A stretch of DNA of 64,000 bases from Blasia pusilla (taxonomy: Eukaryota > Marchantiophyta > Marchantiopsida > Blasiales), in the NCBI GenBank assembly GCA_050084515.1, contig CM114273.1, positions 35,340,001 to 35,404,000 on the forward strand. Direction: 5' to 3'. Positions within the stretch are counted from its first letter, which is position 1. The number at the start of each line of letters is the position of its first letter. A program made the translations under genes and the position numbers. Shown one piece after another: positions 13,023 to 26,350 of this stretch. Under the pieces are notes generated by a model. The model was not told the origin of the DNA. It worked only from the letters and a program-made list of their open reading frames with translations, and did no database searches.

Positions 13023-16000
13023 TCATAATTTATACACTACATTTTGTGTGTAGTCACCTTCTTTATTTGAATTTTCATCACTTCCAATGGTAACATGGAT
13101 GGAACTTCTCTTCCCTACTCTAGATAATGCTACATACATTTGACCATTAGAAAATACAGGAATAGGCAAGTAAATGCCAACCTTTTGCAATGTTTGACCT
13201 TGAGACTTATTAATAGTCATAGCAAAAGCTGGACGAATAGGGAGATTGAAACATACGTAAAATCAAATGGCAAACCAGAATACGTGGAATAAAGACTCAA
13301 TCTCCAATATCCTTCCCTATGATAATTTTAGCATCTATGCAATGATGCATAAATCCACGAATCGCCAATCTTGTCCCATTTGCTTGTCCATGTGATCCAT
13401 TCATGTTTTGTAAGAGCGTAATTGGTGTACCAAACTTCAAACAATGAGGAGGAAGTTCGGAAAGCAAGTATGTGTTCAAAAATTGAGTTGGATAGATATG
13501 ACTCATCCCCTCATTAGGAATAGAGTTGAAATTGAGGTAAATGTGCTCATGTACACAATATGTAATGAATTGGTGAGATCTACTATATTACTATCCATAT
13601 TTGTTCCCAAAAAATAAAACTCCCATAAGAAAAAAATTGTATATATGTTAGAAGGATTTTCTCTCTAGGAAACCAAGACATGACGTTTGCATTAATGTCG
13701 TCCACATCTCTATTTTGTTGAGTCAAAATTTCCGTATCTCTCAAGAAATCAATATCATGGAATCGGCTAGGAAAATTGCCATATATCAAATCAATAAGAT
13801 CACATATCTTATTACTTTTAGTAACAATTTTCGATGATAATCGTATAAAGTCTTCTCCCAGATAAGAGTGCAAAGGTACACGACCCTCTCACACTTCCAA
13901 TAACCAGTCAACAAATCCTTGTTATTCACTACACAAATGACCTTCCAACCTTTGAACTCGCAGATATGTTGTCAACTTCATTGCCTTTACATTAGACCAA
14001 AGATATGATCCATTTATGGTGGCTTGGATGATTTATGGCCGATCCCCATGACGAACAACAGGAAACACTTGACGAAAATCACCACAAAAGAGGGAGTAAA
14101 TTATAAGTGATAAAACTTTGGGAAATTTTATTTTATTTATCAACCTATTAATTAGAGCTATTTGCAATCACTAATGGAAATTACTTGCAAGTAGAGCTCT
14201 CATGAAGATTGATGGGAATCTTGAAGCGCAAATGAGCAGTGCCTCCTCCATCTAACAATAAAGGAGCTATTCCAGATGACGCTACAACCAAAGCTATTCC
14301 TCTTGCACTCTTTACACTTGTAAGGAGAAGATTACATGCAATATTTTTCCGGTTCCACCTAGACCATCGATGAAAAAAACTCTTGGAGATGGAGGAGAAT
14401 TTTCTATTATTTGATCAAGCTCATCATGTATAGCGTCCCAAATAATACGTTGTCCTTAATTCAAAGATTATTCTCCCAATTGCACTTGCTCAAATAATTA
14501 TTTTTGATCATATAATAGCTCTTGTTCCTCTTAATATGATTGTGAATGAAGGCTTCGAAAATTAGCTTGGGGCAAGTCCGGAAAGTCAGATAGTCTCTTT
14601 CCTTCATCTTGTAAATAATAATGGACTTCCAAAAATGCCATATTAACGATGGCATCATCAACAGGAAGATCAAAACTTCCTATTTTTTACAATGGAAGAC
14701 TTCCAAAACAAGGTTTAAATCATGGTTAGTACGTTGAATGCTTCACAGAATATACAATTATGAAGAAAATAAATAATTTAAGAAGTGTTGATATTGAATT
14801 CTTACATGAAGTCGTTCATATAAGACATCTTCTACCATTGGAGCCAAAAACTGACTTTATAATGCAGCATGTTGAGCAAGTGTGTTAAATGTTAGAATAA
14901 TTGCAAATAGATGATGAAGTAAGGAGCCTATGCGTATCGTAGAAGCTTCTTCAAAGCAAGAGAACACTTCCCTATCAACCTCAAGAAGTCCCAGTTGGAT
15001 AACAGCCTCTTTGAATGTTGAATATAATATCCCATGAATAGTTCTTAAACATTCGTATGTAGTTGCTCCTCAAACATGATGTAGGAGTAATCTCAACCAA
15101 TGACGTTCTCCTTCACCCATAAAGAAGTAAAATAGTTTAGCTCATTCCAATATAAATACATTACTTTAGAGGATGGTAAATAAGCAAATATATATGCAAA
15201 GAACTTTTGAGTATTTACCTAGATGAGTAAGGTATAAGCGGCCAATGTGATGACCACAACCATTTATATTTTGTAGCCTACGAATCCATGTCTTGTTACT
15301 ACGACGATAATATGTCAACAAATCTATATAAATATTGTCGGGCACTGGAGCCAAATAAATTGATTCCAAACCATTTGGTCAAAGTTGTCTCCCTTTTTAG
15401 TTCCAAAATATCTTTGAGGAGCGTCAACATCATTGAAGTACACTAATTTTTGCTCAAGAAGATGAACTACTAATCGCACAATACTTAGAAGTTCAGCATG
15501 TAGACTAAACTTGAAGAGACACCAACATGCTTCGGAAGAAAATATATACTCGGAAAAATAATAATTCCATATATTAGAGTATGGAGAATGAAACGAAGTT
15601 CATAAATAAAATATTAGAAGATTGCATCAATTAGAATAATCATACCTCGCATCAAGATAACTTCAATTGTGTTGGATGTATCCATATCCTTTGACAACTT
15701 AAAGGACTCTGCATCACATCCCTTATAAACATATTTGTATAAATACTTGACGGCGGAAACACTACTTGCGATTTTGAAATTAATGTGACAATCGAAGAGG
15801 GTGCATAACATAGGATTATAAGGCACAACCCAACGATTATTGAGTGAATGTTCGGACTTAATAATCGCCCTCCCATTCTCCAATCTACAAAAATACAATA
15901 AAGAATCATGAATACACCATCATGAATATAAATAAGCCATTAATATCGCCGTATTAAAGATAAGCTAACATAAAAAAATCCTTACCTTCGATAAATTTGA

Positions 16001-18206
16001 TAGCCATCTTCTGTCTCTACAATGCTCACCGCAAAAGCTTTAGGCTAGCTTTTTGTATACTTTTTTGTTTCCTTATCCATACATAGGGCATTTGGATTGA
16101 ATGGTCCACGTGGCCCATGAACCATAAAATTAGCAACCATAGCATACAACCTTGGATGGCTAGATTCATCAGAGATTTCAACTGAAATAATATGATCATA
16201 ATCAAAAGTAGTACGTGGTTTATTCTCACGACCTAAGGTAATAAGTACGTGCACATGTGACAAACCTTTTTTTTGGAATTCCACCACATGGATGCATCTT
16301 ACAACTCAACCCAATATCTTCTTCTTGATGACAAACCTTTCTCCTCCCACTTTGGATTGCATGTCAAACCCTCGACTATGAACATCATGTCGATACATGA
16401 CATCCTTTACACCTTGATATAATTCAACCCTCAACTCCTTCTGATTAAGAAAACCCATGATAATCGTTGCATCTCTACATTCGCATAGAGGTCAACCATA
16501 TATTCTTGAGTAAGTCGACCAAACCTTGATAAGCGATTTTCATCTTCTCCTCCAATCCGTGTTTGAAGTAAAAAACATGCAAATTGCAAGACCGTAACAC
16601 TCTTTGTTCTTCTCTCCTCAACAATATCGCCATCAACTCTTTCCTCATCCATCCAATCCTCCAATCCCTCCTCCCCATGAAAAATATGGCATGGCCGTTG
16701 GGATTCTCTTTAGCCTTTGATTCTCCCAAAGGGTATTCTAAGATGCCAACCTGCTAAAACAAAGTGTAATGGAATGTACGCTTCATTGAGGTCAGATATA
16801 CGTCTCACTCCTCCTCCATGTAGTCGTACAATTATATCACGATGGTCGACATATTCAATTCCATCCTCAGGAAAAATAGCATCAACTTCAAAAGCAATTG
16901 GTAAGTTATAGTGCTTTGCATCAAGACCTCTCTTACTTGCCTTGAGGATGATCCACATATTAAGGTCCCTTGCTTCATATGCCATATGACAAAAGATCTT
17001 CACATATGGATTGCATTCATGTAACATGTCTTGTAGACATTTCAAAATATATATATTAAGATCATAAAATCTAGACATACACGTACCATGATTCTCCACT
17101 TTATTTGCAGTATCATGGACATAGAGTTGAGAAAATTGGGTATGCCCCCTTATATAAGGATGTACGGGTCCAATAGAATGATACATCCCGCCTTGGACCC
17201 TAAAATGTCTCATGCCACGAATTTGTTCATTGACATTCATTCCAATAGATGCAAGTTGAAGTGCATAATTGTAAGCTCGAGCATGTTTTAGAAAAAGAAA
17301 ACTTCTAGGACCAACACCCAAAATCAAGGATTTTAGGAATGGAGGAGATGATTCCAATAGCAATAAATGTATTTTCCCATGGCCACAACACATGCCATAG
17401 GGTGATATCTACACTTTGTACCTTTGATCATTTCGCATTTCCAAAATAAAGCACGACATGAGGGGCATATCTCTGTCATAGAACCCAATGTATGACGACC
17501 ATTGGTACGATTCAAACTCCTTTATAATCACAACTTCCTAACATCACTTTCTTGGAAATTTGTTCTCCTTGCAAGATTGAGTAATGTATTTAATCTTACG
17601 ACCTTATTAACAGTAGAGGAGGGAGGAATTGTAGAATCTATTGGTATAGTGGCGCTTTGTGGAGATAACACAACTCCATTAGAAGACACGGGATATGTTC
17701 TTGACCTTAGTTCATCTCCGAGTTGGGGAAGAGTCAAAGAATTCTCGACGACTTCATGTTGAACCAAAATAGGAAGAGTGGTAGGTAACTCAACTCGTGG
17801 TGTTACATAAGTAGTTGGCCCAATTATGGATGTATTCTCGATAACTTCATAGGATGCATTGTCAACCAACTGAAGTCCTCGTGATGGAAGATGGATTTCT
17901 TGACTTTCTCCCACCACATCTCCACTCTTGTTGGCATGCCTGCCAAAATATCAACATCAACATATTATAAAGGATGGATGAGATACAAATTAAGGGTGTT
18001 GAAGAATGAAATATATAGAGTGGAGATATAAAAAGATAGATATATATACACCTTATGGATCGATTGGCCATAGTCGAAACCTCCTCATTTGGAATAGTTG
18101 CAATACTCTCAACTACCAAAGCCGGCTCGACTTGAACATGATTTGCTTTCCTTCTTTTTCTATACTCTCGATAATAAGTCCTCTTTTTTTCTTTGAGAGC
18201 TTCCAT
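13023..18206 (-). pseudogene. Helitron Rep-helicase (RepHel), degenerate
   Basis: Blocks of the Helitron protein appear in order on the minus strand, in changing frames. They are: a basic N-terminus (KKRTYYREYRKRRKA, 18160); a Cys-rich block (CPSCRALFW, 17450); a long conserved stretch (16710-17393, with RAYNYALQLASIGMNVNE and GPVHPYIRG); the Rep nuclease HUH-type motif as GLSHVHVLITL (16270); and the tyrosine motif AVKYLYKYVYKG (15740). The PIF1-like helicase then follows: Walker A as FFIDGLGGTGKN (14370, Lys followed by Asn rather than Thr/Ser), NRDVDDINANVMSWF (13680), GTPITLLQNMNGS (13400) and the final [17 protein letters not shown] ... MYVALSRV (13150). Stops and frameshifts between blocks make it non-functional. 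This is the standard plant Helitron type. Confidence 0.88.
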
Positions 18207-18889
18207 TTTATCAACGCGAATAGCATGTTTTCAATTTTGGGCCTCGCCGCGTAGAACCTTCCAAAAATCATGTATATCGATAGGATTCAATGGAATGGGA
18301 AGTCTGAAACAATACAAAAATGTTAAGATCAATGCACCAAATTAAATTAAAATTGGAGATTATGTAGGGTGGAAATGTAGACATGCAAAATGAATATCAA
18401 TGTTGTGAACTTACGTTGGAGATGTTTCGGGAAGGAATTCTTCTTCAACATGTGTTTTCTGTGCTAGTACTTCCTTGCGACGTGCACGCCTTTTTTGTTG
18501 TGTGTTCACATGCATCAATTTTTGGAAGTCATGCAGATCTGTGGAATTTTATGGAACAGGAAGTCTGTGCAACAATTCCACTATTGCATGATTCTAGTAT
18601 ATACATACAAAACATGGGGATGTAAGGCATCATCGTGGAAAAGGAAATACATTGCTTCCTTTGTTCTCCCAAAGAAAGTTGCTTACATCCGAGAGGTGTT
18701 CTTCAATTGTTCAAATTGTCTCCCTAAATTTCGTTGTAGAGAATCGGTATATTTGTGATAACTCCAAACAGCCGTCTCTCCATGTCTAATAATAATCCAC
18801 CTGCACTTGCCATCTACATTACACACCACAAAACTACTTATTAAACTTGATAACAGAAAGAAAGAAAGTGAAACACAAATCTTAAAGAG

Positions 18890-19400
18890 TTTGAATAGAA
18901 TTAAATGGGAATTAATGGGGCCAAAATTAGATGAGAGAAGGAAAAAAAGGAAAGTGCAAAAGAAAGAGAGAGTGAAAAATTTAAGAGGTAGAAAATAAGA
19001 AAGTTTAGAGGAAGAGTTTAAAAGGAAATGTTTTTAAGAGAAAAAGAAAGAAAAATTAATATATTTTGATAAAAACATAGAAGAAGAAAAAAAAGAGAAA
19101 GAAAATGAAGGAAATTAAATGGGAATTAATGAGGAAAAAATTACATGAGAGAAGGAAAAAAAGCAAAGTGCGAAAAAAGAAGAGAAAGAGAATGGAAAAT
19201 TTAAGAGGTAGAAATAATCAATCTTAGAGAAAGAGTTTGAGAGGAAATTTTTTAGAAAGAGAAATTAATGTATTTAGAAAAATTGGAAGAAGAAAAGAAA
19301 GAAAGAAAATGAAGGAATTTAAATGGGAAAAATGAGAAAATAAATAAATGGGAGAAGCAAAAAAAGAAGAGGGAAAAAGAGAGAAAAAATAGAAAGGTTT
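18890..19400. repeat. Purine-rich tandem repeat, about 2.5 units of 205-215 bp
   Basis: The unit starts with AAATGGGAATTAATG at about 18902 and again at about 19117; a shorter, diverged third copy begins near 19321. Each carries 'atgagagaaggaaaaaaa' followed by 'aatttaagaggtagaaa'. It is very A/G-rich and lies in the 5' part of the Helitron, between the 5' terminus and the RepHel gene. Confidence 0.7.
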
Positions 19401-19429
19401 TTAAGTTGGGATTGAAAAAAAAATAAAAT

Positions 19430-20960
19430 TTGGCTACGTTCGGTCGCCCAAACCTAGCCTAAACCTAAGTAGTTCTCCCAACCCTTCCCGCCGTAGTTGC
19501 CTTGGGAGATCGTGTGGTCCAAATCAAACGGTTAGATTCAACGGTCATTGCGATGCCAACCGCAAGATCTTGCATCTGATGGCCAGAAGATGAACCAGAT
19601 CTAACGGTCCCGACTTTGAGAACCGTTAGATTCCAGATCAGATGGCCTACGTTTGATCTATCATGGGCCGTTTGATTGCTGATCGAACGGCCAGGCCAAA
19701 GTGAGTTCCCCTCCCTGCCGTTTTTTCCCACCCCGAGTCGCGTAGCATCTCGGGGCTCATTCCCCTTCCCTTTATGTTTATCTCACTTCCCGCCTCTCTG
19801 CTCCAGGTTCGCCGTGCTCGTGATTCGTGAGCGCGTTCGAGAGCGCACGGGATTCTCCACACACTTGCCATTCACGGGCGCTCGCCACTCAATGATGCTC
19901 GCCACTCACGAGCACTCGAAATTTTCTTGGTATTTGTGAATTGGGCATTTGCGCACTCTCACAATGTCGCGACCCTCATAACCAAACAAACACCAAATAG
20001 ACGCCAAGCGGAAGATCACAACTCAAGTGGACTCACACTGCGATGATCACGGTTTTGAGAGGCTTCTGGAAGGTTTCTTGGGAAAGTAAAAGAGACGAAA
20101 GGCGGAACAAAGTTATGCATTTCATGCGTTAGTGGTCCTGACCAGGAAACCTAGACCAAAATCGAACCAAGACTTGAGATGAGTTGAGTCTTGGATTGCC
20201 AAAGAGGTGAGAACCAATTTTGGAACACGACTAGCGTTTGGGGAATTTGACTGTTTTTTGGACCATAATAATTAGCCCAAAGATGCGTTTGGAACAAATA
20301 AGGGCGTGTGGGAAAGCTTATCTCAAGATGCTTCCAACGCACCAATGATTTCACCAATTTCAAAGTACAGGCTCAGATATTGGCCGAAAATAACTGTGAG
20401 AGCAATCGGGGTGAGGGCCAATTCAAGGGGCCCGACTGTCTTTCCCTAAAGTTAGGGGGACCCTGTAGATCCCCATAAGTACTAGTAAGGGGGAGTCTCT
20501 CCAAAGATTCTCGGGACACCAACCCCAATTTGAGCACCAAACGACGTCTCAAGGGCACGGGATGGAACCGGAGTTTGGCGTTGGAATTCGAAACCCAAAC
20601 CTTATCCAAGGGAGTTGACTTTGTACGCCACACTTGGATTCCGAATCATGATTCATTTTGTGTGAGTCTTTATTAGGGACTCATTGGATGTCCTTTGGAT
20701 AGTTGGAATAGCCAAGCGCGGAACGCCATTTGAGATTCCTGAACCGACTAGAACGTCTGTCCCAAACATTTCGAGACTTGCCTGTGTTGTGAACCGCGAA
20801 ACTAGGAAGGTTGAGCTTGATGAAAGACCGAGACGAAAACTCATAAAGTTAGCCCGCTAATTGATCCAGACCTGACTAACCATAGTGTGTGTTTGGATGC
20901 AGATCAACGTTGAGAGCGTGTTCTACTGAACGCACGCTTCCGCAACAAAAACAATTAACG
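19430..20960. other. Helitron internal DNA of different composition, no gene recognised
   Basis: GC content rises sharply against the flanking purine-rich repeats. At 19500-19690 the motif ATCTAACGGT or its complement recurs about five times, a pattern often seen upstream of plant genes. No open frame shows recognisable homology. The composition change suggests a captured host fragment, but this is inference. Confidence 0.4.
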
Positions 20961-21012
20961 TTCAAGGAGAGTAGGCGCACGACACACAGGGCACTCCACA
21001 CTCAGATCTGAA

Positions 21013-21345
21013 ACTCTCAGGGGCGGAAGGAGATTCTGCCATTCGTGCTCTCTGCTCATAACGTTCCTGATGTAGAGTGCGCACCCAACACTCGACACTC
21101 GGCACTCGGCACTCTCAGGGGCGGAAGGAGATTCTGCCATTCGTGCTCTTTGCTCATAACGTTCCTGATGTAGAGTGCGCACCCAGCACTCGGCACTCGA
21201 CACTCGACACTCGGCACTCTCAGGGGCGGAGATGGCTTCACTTTTTTATGTCCCAATTTTGCCATTCCCACTTTTTTTTGTCCCGATTTTGGCATTCGTC
21301 TCTTTGCTCATTACATTCCCGCTGTAGAGTGCGCACTCGACACTC
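21013..21345. repeat. Tandem repeat, units of about 98-105 bp
   Basis: The block beginning ACTCTCAGGGGCGGA occurs at 21013, 21111 and 21216, with a diverged start near 21339. Each unit ends in a run of 9-mers of the type ACTCGGCACTCGACACTCGG, a minisatellite within the repeat. It lies near the 5' end of the 9-kb Helitron. Confidence 0.85.
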
Positions 21346-22192
21346 TCAAGGGGGGGAAGGAGATGGCTCTGCTTTTTATCATGATTTTCCAGCAGTAGCT
21401 TTTCTGTCCCGATTTTTCCATTCAGGATTTGGCCGAGCTTAGGGGTCTGCTTGTTTGTCTTGATTTCATCTTGCTCTGATCTACGCTACGTTGCTTGCTC
21501 CGGGCCAAATCAAGCCTTGGGCCTGGCTGAGCTCTTTTGGGGACAGCCTATTTGTCTTTTGCTCCTAACTTGATATCGCACATGATCTGAGCATGATCTT
21601 AAGCTTGTTGCTATTTTTACTGTGCTTGCTGAATTTGAATCCTACTCTGGTGTTGTTTTGGGGTACTCGAGTTGAGTATTGTAAGGCAGGAAGCATCTTG
21701 AGTACTTGAGTTGAAGACGGGACTTTGTCAGGCCGAGGCAGCTAGGAGTGCCTATGAGCCGAAAATACTATGTGTCGACGTGTGAAGCCTTGGCACATGA
21801 AGAGGCCAATCTCCCATAATAGTATAGATTTAGACTAGTAAGGCATAGCATCAGGAATACCCAAGATAGTATATGTCTCTCCGTGCGTCGATTCAGGCCG
21901 ATCGTGTGGTGGCGTAAATAAGGAAATATAAACAATATGAAATGAAATAACCAAATCTACAAAAGACGCGCGCCGATAGCGACTGTGGTCATCCTATCTC
22001 GGACGACAAGTCGGGAACCACCCTACCACTACGCCGCCCGGCTCCAAAATCCCCGGCAACATGGCACCTGGCTCCCAAAATTTCGGCGGCCCGGAGCGAC
22101 TAAACTCTCCCGCTCGATCGGGCGGCGCAGACGTCGCCACGCGAAGCGCAGCTGACCTCGGATCGAGGGTGCTCTTTGGCCCCTCACCCCAG

Positions 22193-22198
22193 TATAAA
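22193..22198 (+). promoter_or_regulatory. TATA box of the secreted-protein gene
   Basis: TATAAA in the context CCAGTATAAAAGCGG, 149 bases before the ATG at 22347. The GC-rich surround and the spacing fit a plant core promoter with a leader of about 120 nt. Confidence 0.7.
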
Positions 22199-22346
22199 AG
22201 CGGCCTCTCCCCTCCCTTCACCTCCAAAGCAATCCAATCCAACTCGCATACCCTCCACGGAGATACATCCACGCATCCAGGGTACTTTCCCACTCACTGA
22301 CCTACGTGGCGGGTAGCTGCTGACACGCAAGCCTCGCGACGCGACG

Positions 22347-22775
22347 ATGGGGTCTCGTCTGATGCTGCTGATGCTGGCGCTCGTGGCGCTGGGGCCGATC
22401 GCGTCGACATGGGCTTGGGCCGAGACGGACGGCGTTTGGACCGTGTATGCGAACAACCTGATCAAGCAGGATCTGAAGCTGGAGATCTGCGCCAACGCGT
22501 CGATTCCGAACTGCGTCGCGCAGACGTTCCTCAACTGCGCGCCTAGGAGCCTGCAGCGGATCAGCCAGGGCTACCCTACCAAGCCCATTCTGCTGCGCGT
22601 CGTCAGTCCCGCGACGGGCCGCAAGCTGGAGAGGAAGCTGTGGCCCGGGCAGCTGGACCCATTCAAGGTCATCGGCTCCGTCATCAGTTTCGTGCCGGCG
22701 CCCGAGCGCCCGTACCTCACTGAAGTGTGGTTCGGAAACGACAAGTGGGGCAACATCCGCCTCGGCACCTTTTAG
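22347..22775 (+). CDS. Small secreted protein, 142 aa, unknown family
   Basis: A single uninterrupted frame from ATG to TAG. Residues 1-25 form a clear signal peptide (basic Arg4, hydrophobic LMLLMLALVALG, cleavage expected after Ala25 in TWAWA), so the product enters the secretory pathway. The mature 117 residues hold three cysteines at 48, 56 and 64, spaced exactly C-x7-C-x7-C, and one N-glycosylation site (NAS at 50). The second half is basic and aromatic-rich (RKLERKLWPGQLDPF, EVWFGNDKWGN) with no membrane segment. I do not recognise the family. The codons are strongly GC-rich at third positions, unlike the AT-rich DNA on both sides. A TATA box lies 149 bases upstream. The ATG is the only in-frame start with a signal peptide. 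It could be an apoplastic defence, signalling or reproductive protein, but nothing in the sequence decides this. Confidence 0.75.
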   Translation: MGSRLMLLMLALVALGPIASTWAWAETDGVWTVYANNLIKQDLKLEICANASIPNCVAQTFLNCAPRSLQRISQGYPTKPILLRVVSPATGRKLERKLWPGQLDPFKVIGSVISFVPAPERPYLTEVWFGNDKWGNIRLGTF

Positions 22776-22979
22776 ATGGGTGAGTCTTCATCACAATCCA
22801 TTTTATTTTCTTATTTCTTAATTTATTTTATTTTCAAATTCTTCTTACTTGCAATTGGAATTAAAGAGTACAAAAATTGTATGGCACAATTTATACTTCA
22901 TTTATTTATTTTTCTATTATACAACCTTAAGGCTTTAATTTCCATTAAAAATATATTATAAATTATTCTCAATACAATC

Positions 22980-25900
22980 TACTTCTTCGTTTTTCTCATT
23001 CCCTTAAACTTTTAGGTAAATTTTCAATGCATGAACGACCATTAAAGTAGCTACCAAATATAATTACAATTGTAATAATTAATTAATTAAAATTTCCTGC
23101 TCAGTTCGCTCCCGTCGAATTCCGAGTCTTTCCCGGAGGCGGCAGTCAGTCTTGTGACTGAGGGCCGCATCCGTCCCTTCGATCGGATTCCGTTGGCCCT
23201 TCGAGTCTTACGGCGACTCCGCAGTCGTAGCTGGGAAGATGCCTCGAAAAGAAATTAGGCGATCATAATGAGACGGAAATCCGGCAATTAGGGAAATGTG
23301 CAGGTCTACAACTCTGACAGGATCCCAAAACTCGAAGGCTCCCGTAAGAAGTGTCCGTAGTTCGGTTCGGACCTCTCTTTCTGTGCTCCCGTTAGACTGT
23401 TTAAAGTGCCGAATCAAGGATCCCCGGATAACGACGGAATTCCCGCCTCTCCTTTCCCCCCAATGAGCTCTAGATTTGTGGTGGGTCACTCTAGATGGTC
23501 TTTGGGAGAGATAGCCCATAAGTGTTTATGGAGTGAGTTGTATGATACCGAGCCGAGCCCGTAGAAAGGTTTTCATGAGATGGCAAAACTTCAAAATATG
23601 TCACAACAAATTTCATTGAGGATAGGGTCACTATCATTTTCACTTGTATTGAAGATTAGATGGCATTGTAGGTTCCATCGTGTTGGTTAAGATCTCTTCT
23701 TCTTTTAGCAAGAGGTCATTCATTTCGTTGAGGAGTTCACAAGAGGTGCAAGGAATCTTATGGTTTGGAATTTCATATCCCTTGTTCATTTCTTAGTTAT
23801 GAGTTTCCACCCCCCTTTATGCATCTCCACAAATGTGGGTTTGGTTGATTTTTTTATTTCTTTCTCATGACCAATTATGTTCAATCATCTAGATCTTTGG
23901 ACGAGATGGCCAATTCTTGCAAGCCCGCCCGATTTGCGGTTGAGAAACAATTGGAAGTTTCTGAGGTGGGATCCATGGATCATGACCCAATTAAGTAAGT
24001 TTGATCACAACATTCAAAAATTGACAAGTTTCAGCCATGTGGACATTCACTACACCATAGCCAATTAGAGCCTAAGAAATATTAGGGTTACTTGTAGCGA
24101 CGAGGTACATTTAGATGCCAAGATTTCTTGTTAAATTTTCTTTCAAATTTAAGAACATGAAGGGTTTTTAATACGAGTAAAAATTTTGGACGGCCTACTA
24201 CATGTTGGAGTTGATGTTATTAATATTGGACCCATAATTTAGCTCCTCTCAAAGTGGAAGCTATAACATTAGGAAATTTGGTGGGAAAGTGTAAGGGAAT
24301 TCTTCCATTCGAAGAAGCCTCTAAACTCAAGCTCATTCTAGATATGCTGTAAGAGGTCAATGGCTATTGCCACAACTTCAATATGTGGGGTCTAGACCAT
24401 GGGATTTCAATGGCCCATGTCAAAAGTTGAAGATAGAGCTCTCGATCAAGAGTCGAACTCTTTGTGAGCAACTAGTATTGCTTATTGCATGGTATCTTAG
24501 GGCTAAGCTTAGAATAAAGGATGAGTAATAAAGTAACTATGAATGTTACAACTTTAAAGATTATTTGGAGTTACATCATCCAAGTTCCCACTAAAACTTA
24601 GAGATTGATGGTAGTGGTTACTATAAGTAGATCAAAATGATACGGAGTAATTCACTGACATGTATAATTATCATTTACCTCCTTCCAATATCTCAAGAAA
24701 GGTCGGTTTCATTTTTGCACACCACAAATCGAGGTTAAAGTGGAGTACGGAGAAATACTTCAAAATCAGTTTTATGTAGGGAAATTCAGCAGTCCATAAG
24801 CTCTGGAAACATGAGTTGAGATAGAGGAACCTTGATCAATTGACAAGTCTAAAGTTGGGACTTGCAATCTATCGAGAGGAAACCGTTCGCAAATCACTCC
24901 ACCATCGAACACTATCCTTTGGTTTCGAGAAGGTTAATCAAATAATGTCCTTTCCATCTAATTTGATAGCACATTGAAAGAATTATCTTCTAATTGAACT
25001 CAACGAGCGTCGTATTCGATCTCCATGGCGCGTAGACCAACATCCCAAAGTGAGCCCACAAACCCTATCGAGACTCTATAAATGTGCTCACTTGAGAATC
25101 TGTGGATCTGAGATTCATCTGATCTATAACCCTTAAGGTTGTGGGATGATGAAACTCGTAGGGATCCATCTCTCACACATTACATGCATCTGCGTACACG
25201 CTTTGATTATGATGTTCAAGCTCGCTATACTTTCTCCATAGCATGAAACTTAGCATTCTCACGATAGAAAACTTGTTGGAGATTTAGGTGGGCTAGCTTT
25301 GCTCTCCAAGATCTCGTCATTAGGGGATCTTAGATTCACATATTGAAGTGGTTTTTGGTAGATCAATCTACCTATGTAAACCTTCAAGCTAGCTTCAAGA
25401 GAACAAAGCATTGACTAAAGCAAGCTCTACATATGCATTTAGTAGTTAGATATGATGTGTTGATAAGTAGTGTTTGAATATTGGTTTAATGAATTCGTTA
25501 AGAAAGAAATATTTCTATGGTGAGATTTAGAATGGTGAGTAGCACACATGGCTTGCATGTGGACATGGATCTATACAAGAAGTTGGAGGTGAGAGGTTAG
25601 AAGAGTAGGGCTAGAGAGATTGTTTGTGAAATGGCGTGCTTTTTAGGTCTTTTGTCGCAATTCATGGGTCTAGGCATTAAATTTGAGGTTACAAAAGTTG
25701 GGCTCATTGAGATTATCACTGCAACAACATGTTTTTCAAGGCTATATTCGCAATTTATAGGGTCTACGAAAGAAGTTGGAGGTGAAAGTTTATTAGAGTT
25801 GGGTTCAGTACAAGTACTTGAATTCGTAGACAGATTTGGAGATGCAAAAAATCTCCCAACGAATTGACTGTTCTAATTCAATGATGTACACATGTCTCAC

Positions 25901-26180
25901 TCAAGATTATTCGATCTAATTTTCTTTATAATTTGACCATAGACTTTTATGTCTCATTCCATACACATAGCATCATCCATATTGGATTATATATTGTCTC
26001 CAAAATATCTCTTTCTTGTGAGGATAGTTGGCTACTCGAACAAGTCTTCTTCAAAATTTCCTAAACTTTACACCATTAATTTCCAATTTCCAAACGTCAA
26101 GCCCAATCTTCACTCCATTGCATGGGTAAGTCCAAAATGGATCACAAAGCTCTATGTGTATTAATCTCGTTTGCAATTAT
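22980..26180. other. Intergenic DNA, no gene recognised
   Basis: At 23100-23560 the composition is more GC-rich than the surroundings, with an open minus-strand frame (23208-23519) lacking recognisable homology. From 23560 on the DNA is AT-rich and I see no gene or named element. Confidence 0.4.
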
Positions 26181-26195
26181 GCCTCTATCGATTCT

Positions 26196-26350
26196 CTCAA
26201 ATATCCTACAAGTCTCCTTTTGGACTTCCTAGTTTCCATGAACAAAATACTAGACATCAAGGTTTTCCAAGCTGGTCATAACTCAAATATCCTTACAAGT
26301 TTCCTCTTGGACTTCTCAGTTCCCGTGAATAGAATACTAGACATCGGAGT
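26196..26350. repeat. Two-copy direct repeat, 86-bp period
   Basis: CTCAAATATCC[t]TACAAG begins a block of about 69 bases at 26196 and again at 26282, both continuing through 'ttggactt' to 'aatactagacatc'. The copies are roughly 85% alike. Confidence 0.75.

Larger units (their letters stand above)
12829..21828 (-). mobile_element. Helitron, 9.0 kb, both termini visible
   Basis: Read on the minus strand, the element starts with TCTATACTATTATGGGAGAT at 21828, preceded by A. It ends at 12829 with the hairpin GTGCGTCGCAC, then AAATATCTTACTAG, followed by T. This fits insertion between A and T with the 5' TC and 3' CTRR of plant Helitrons. Inside lies a broken Rep-helicase gene in the expected orientation (13023-18206), preceded by about 3.6 kb of non-helicase DNA with several tandem repeats (18.9-19.4 and 21.0-21.3 kb). 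No terminal inverted repeat or target duplication is expected for Helitrons. I infer the boundaries from termini only. Confidence 0.78.

Noticed and set aside
22571-22768. Antisense open frame across the secreted-protein gene
   Set aside because: It is a shadow of the GC-rich plus-strand gene; it has no promoter or recognisable product of its own.
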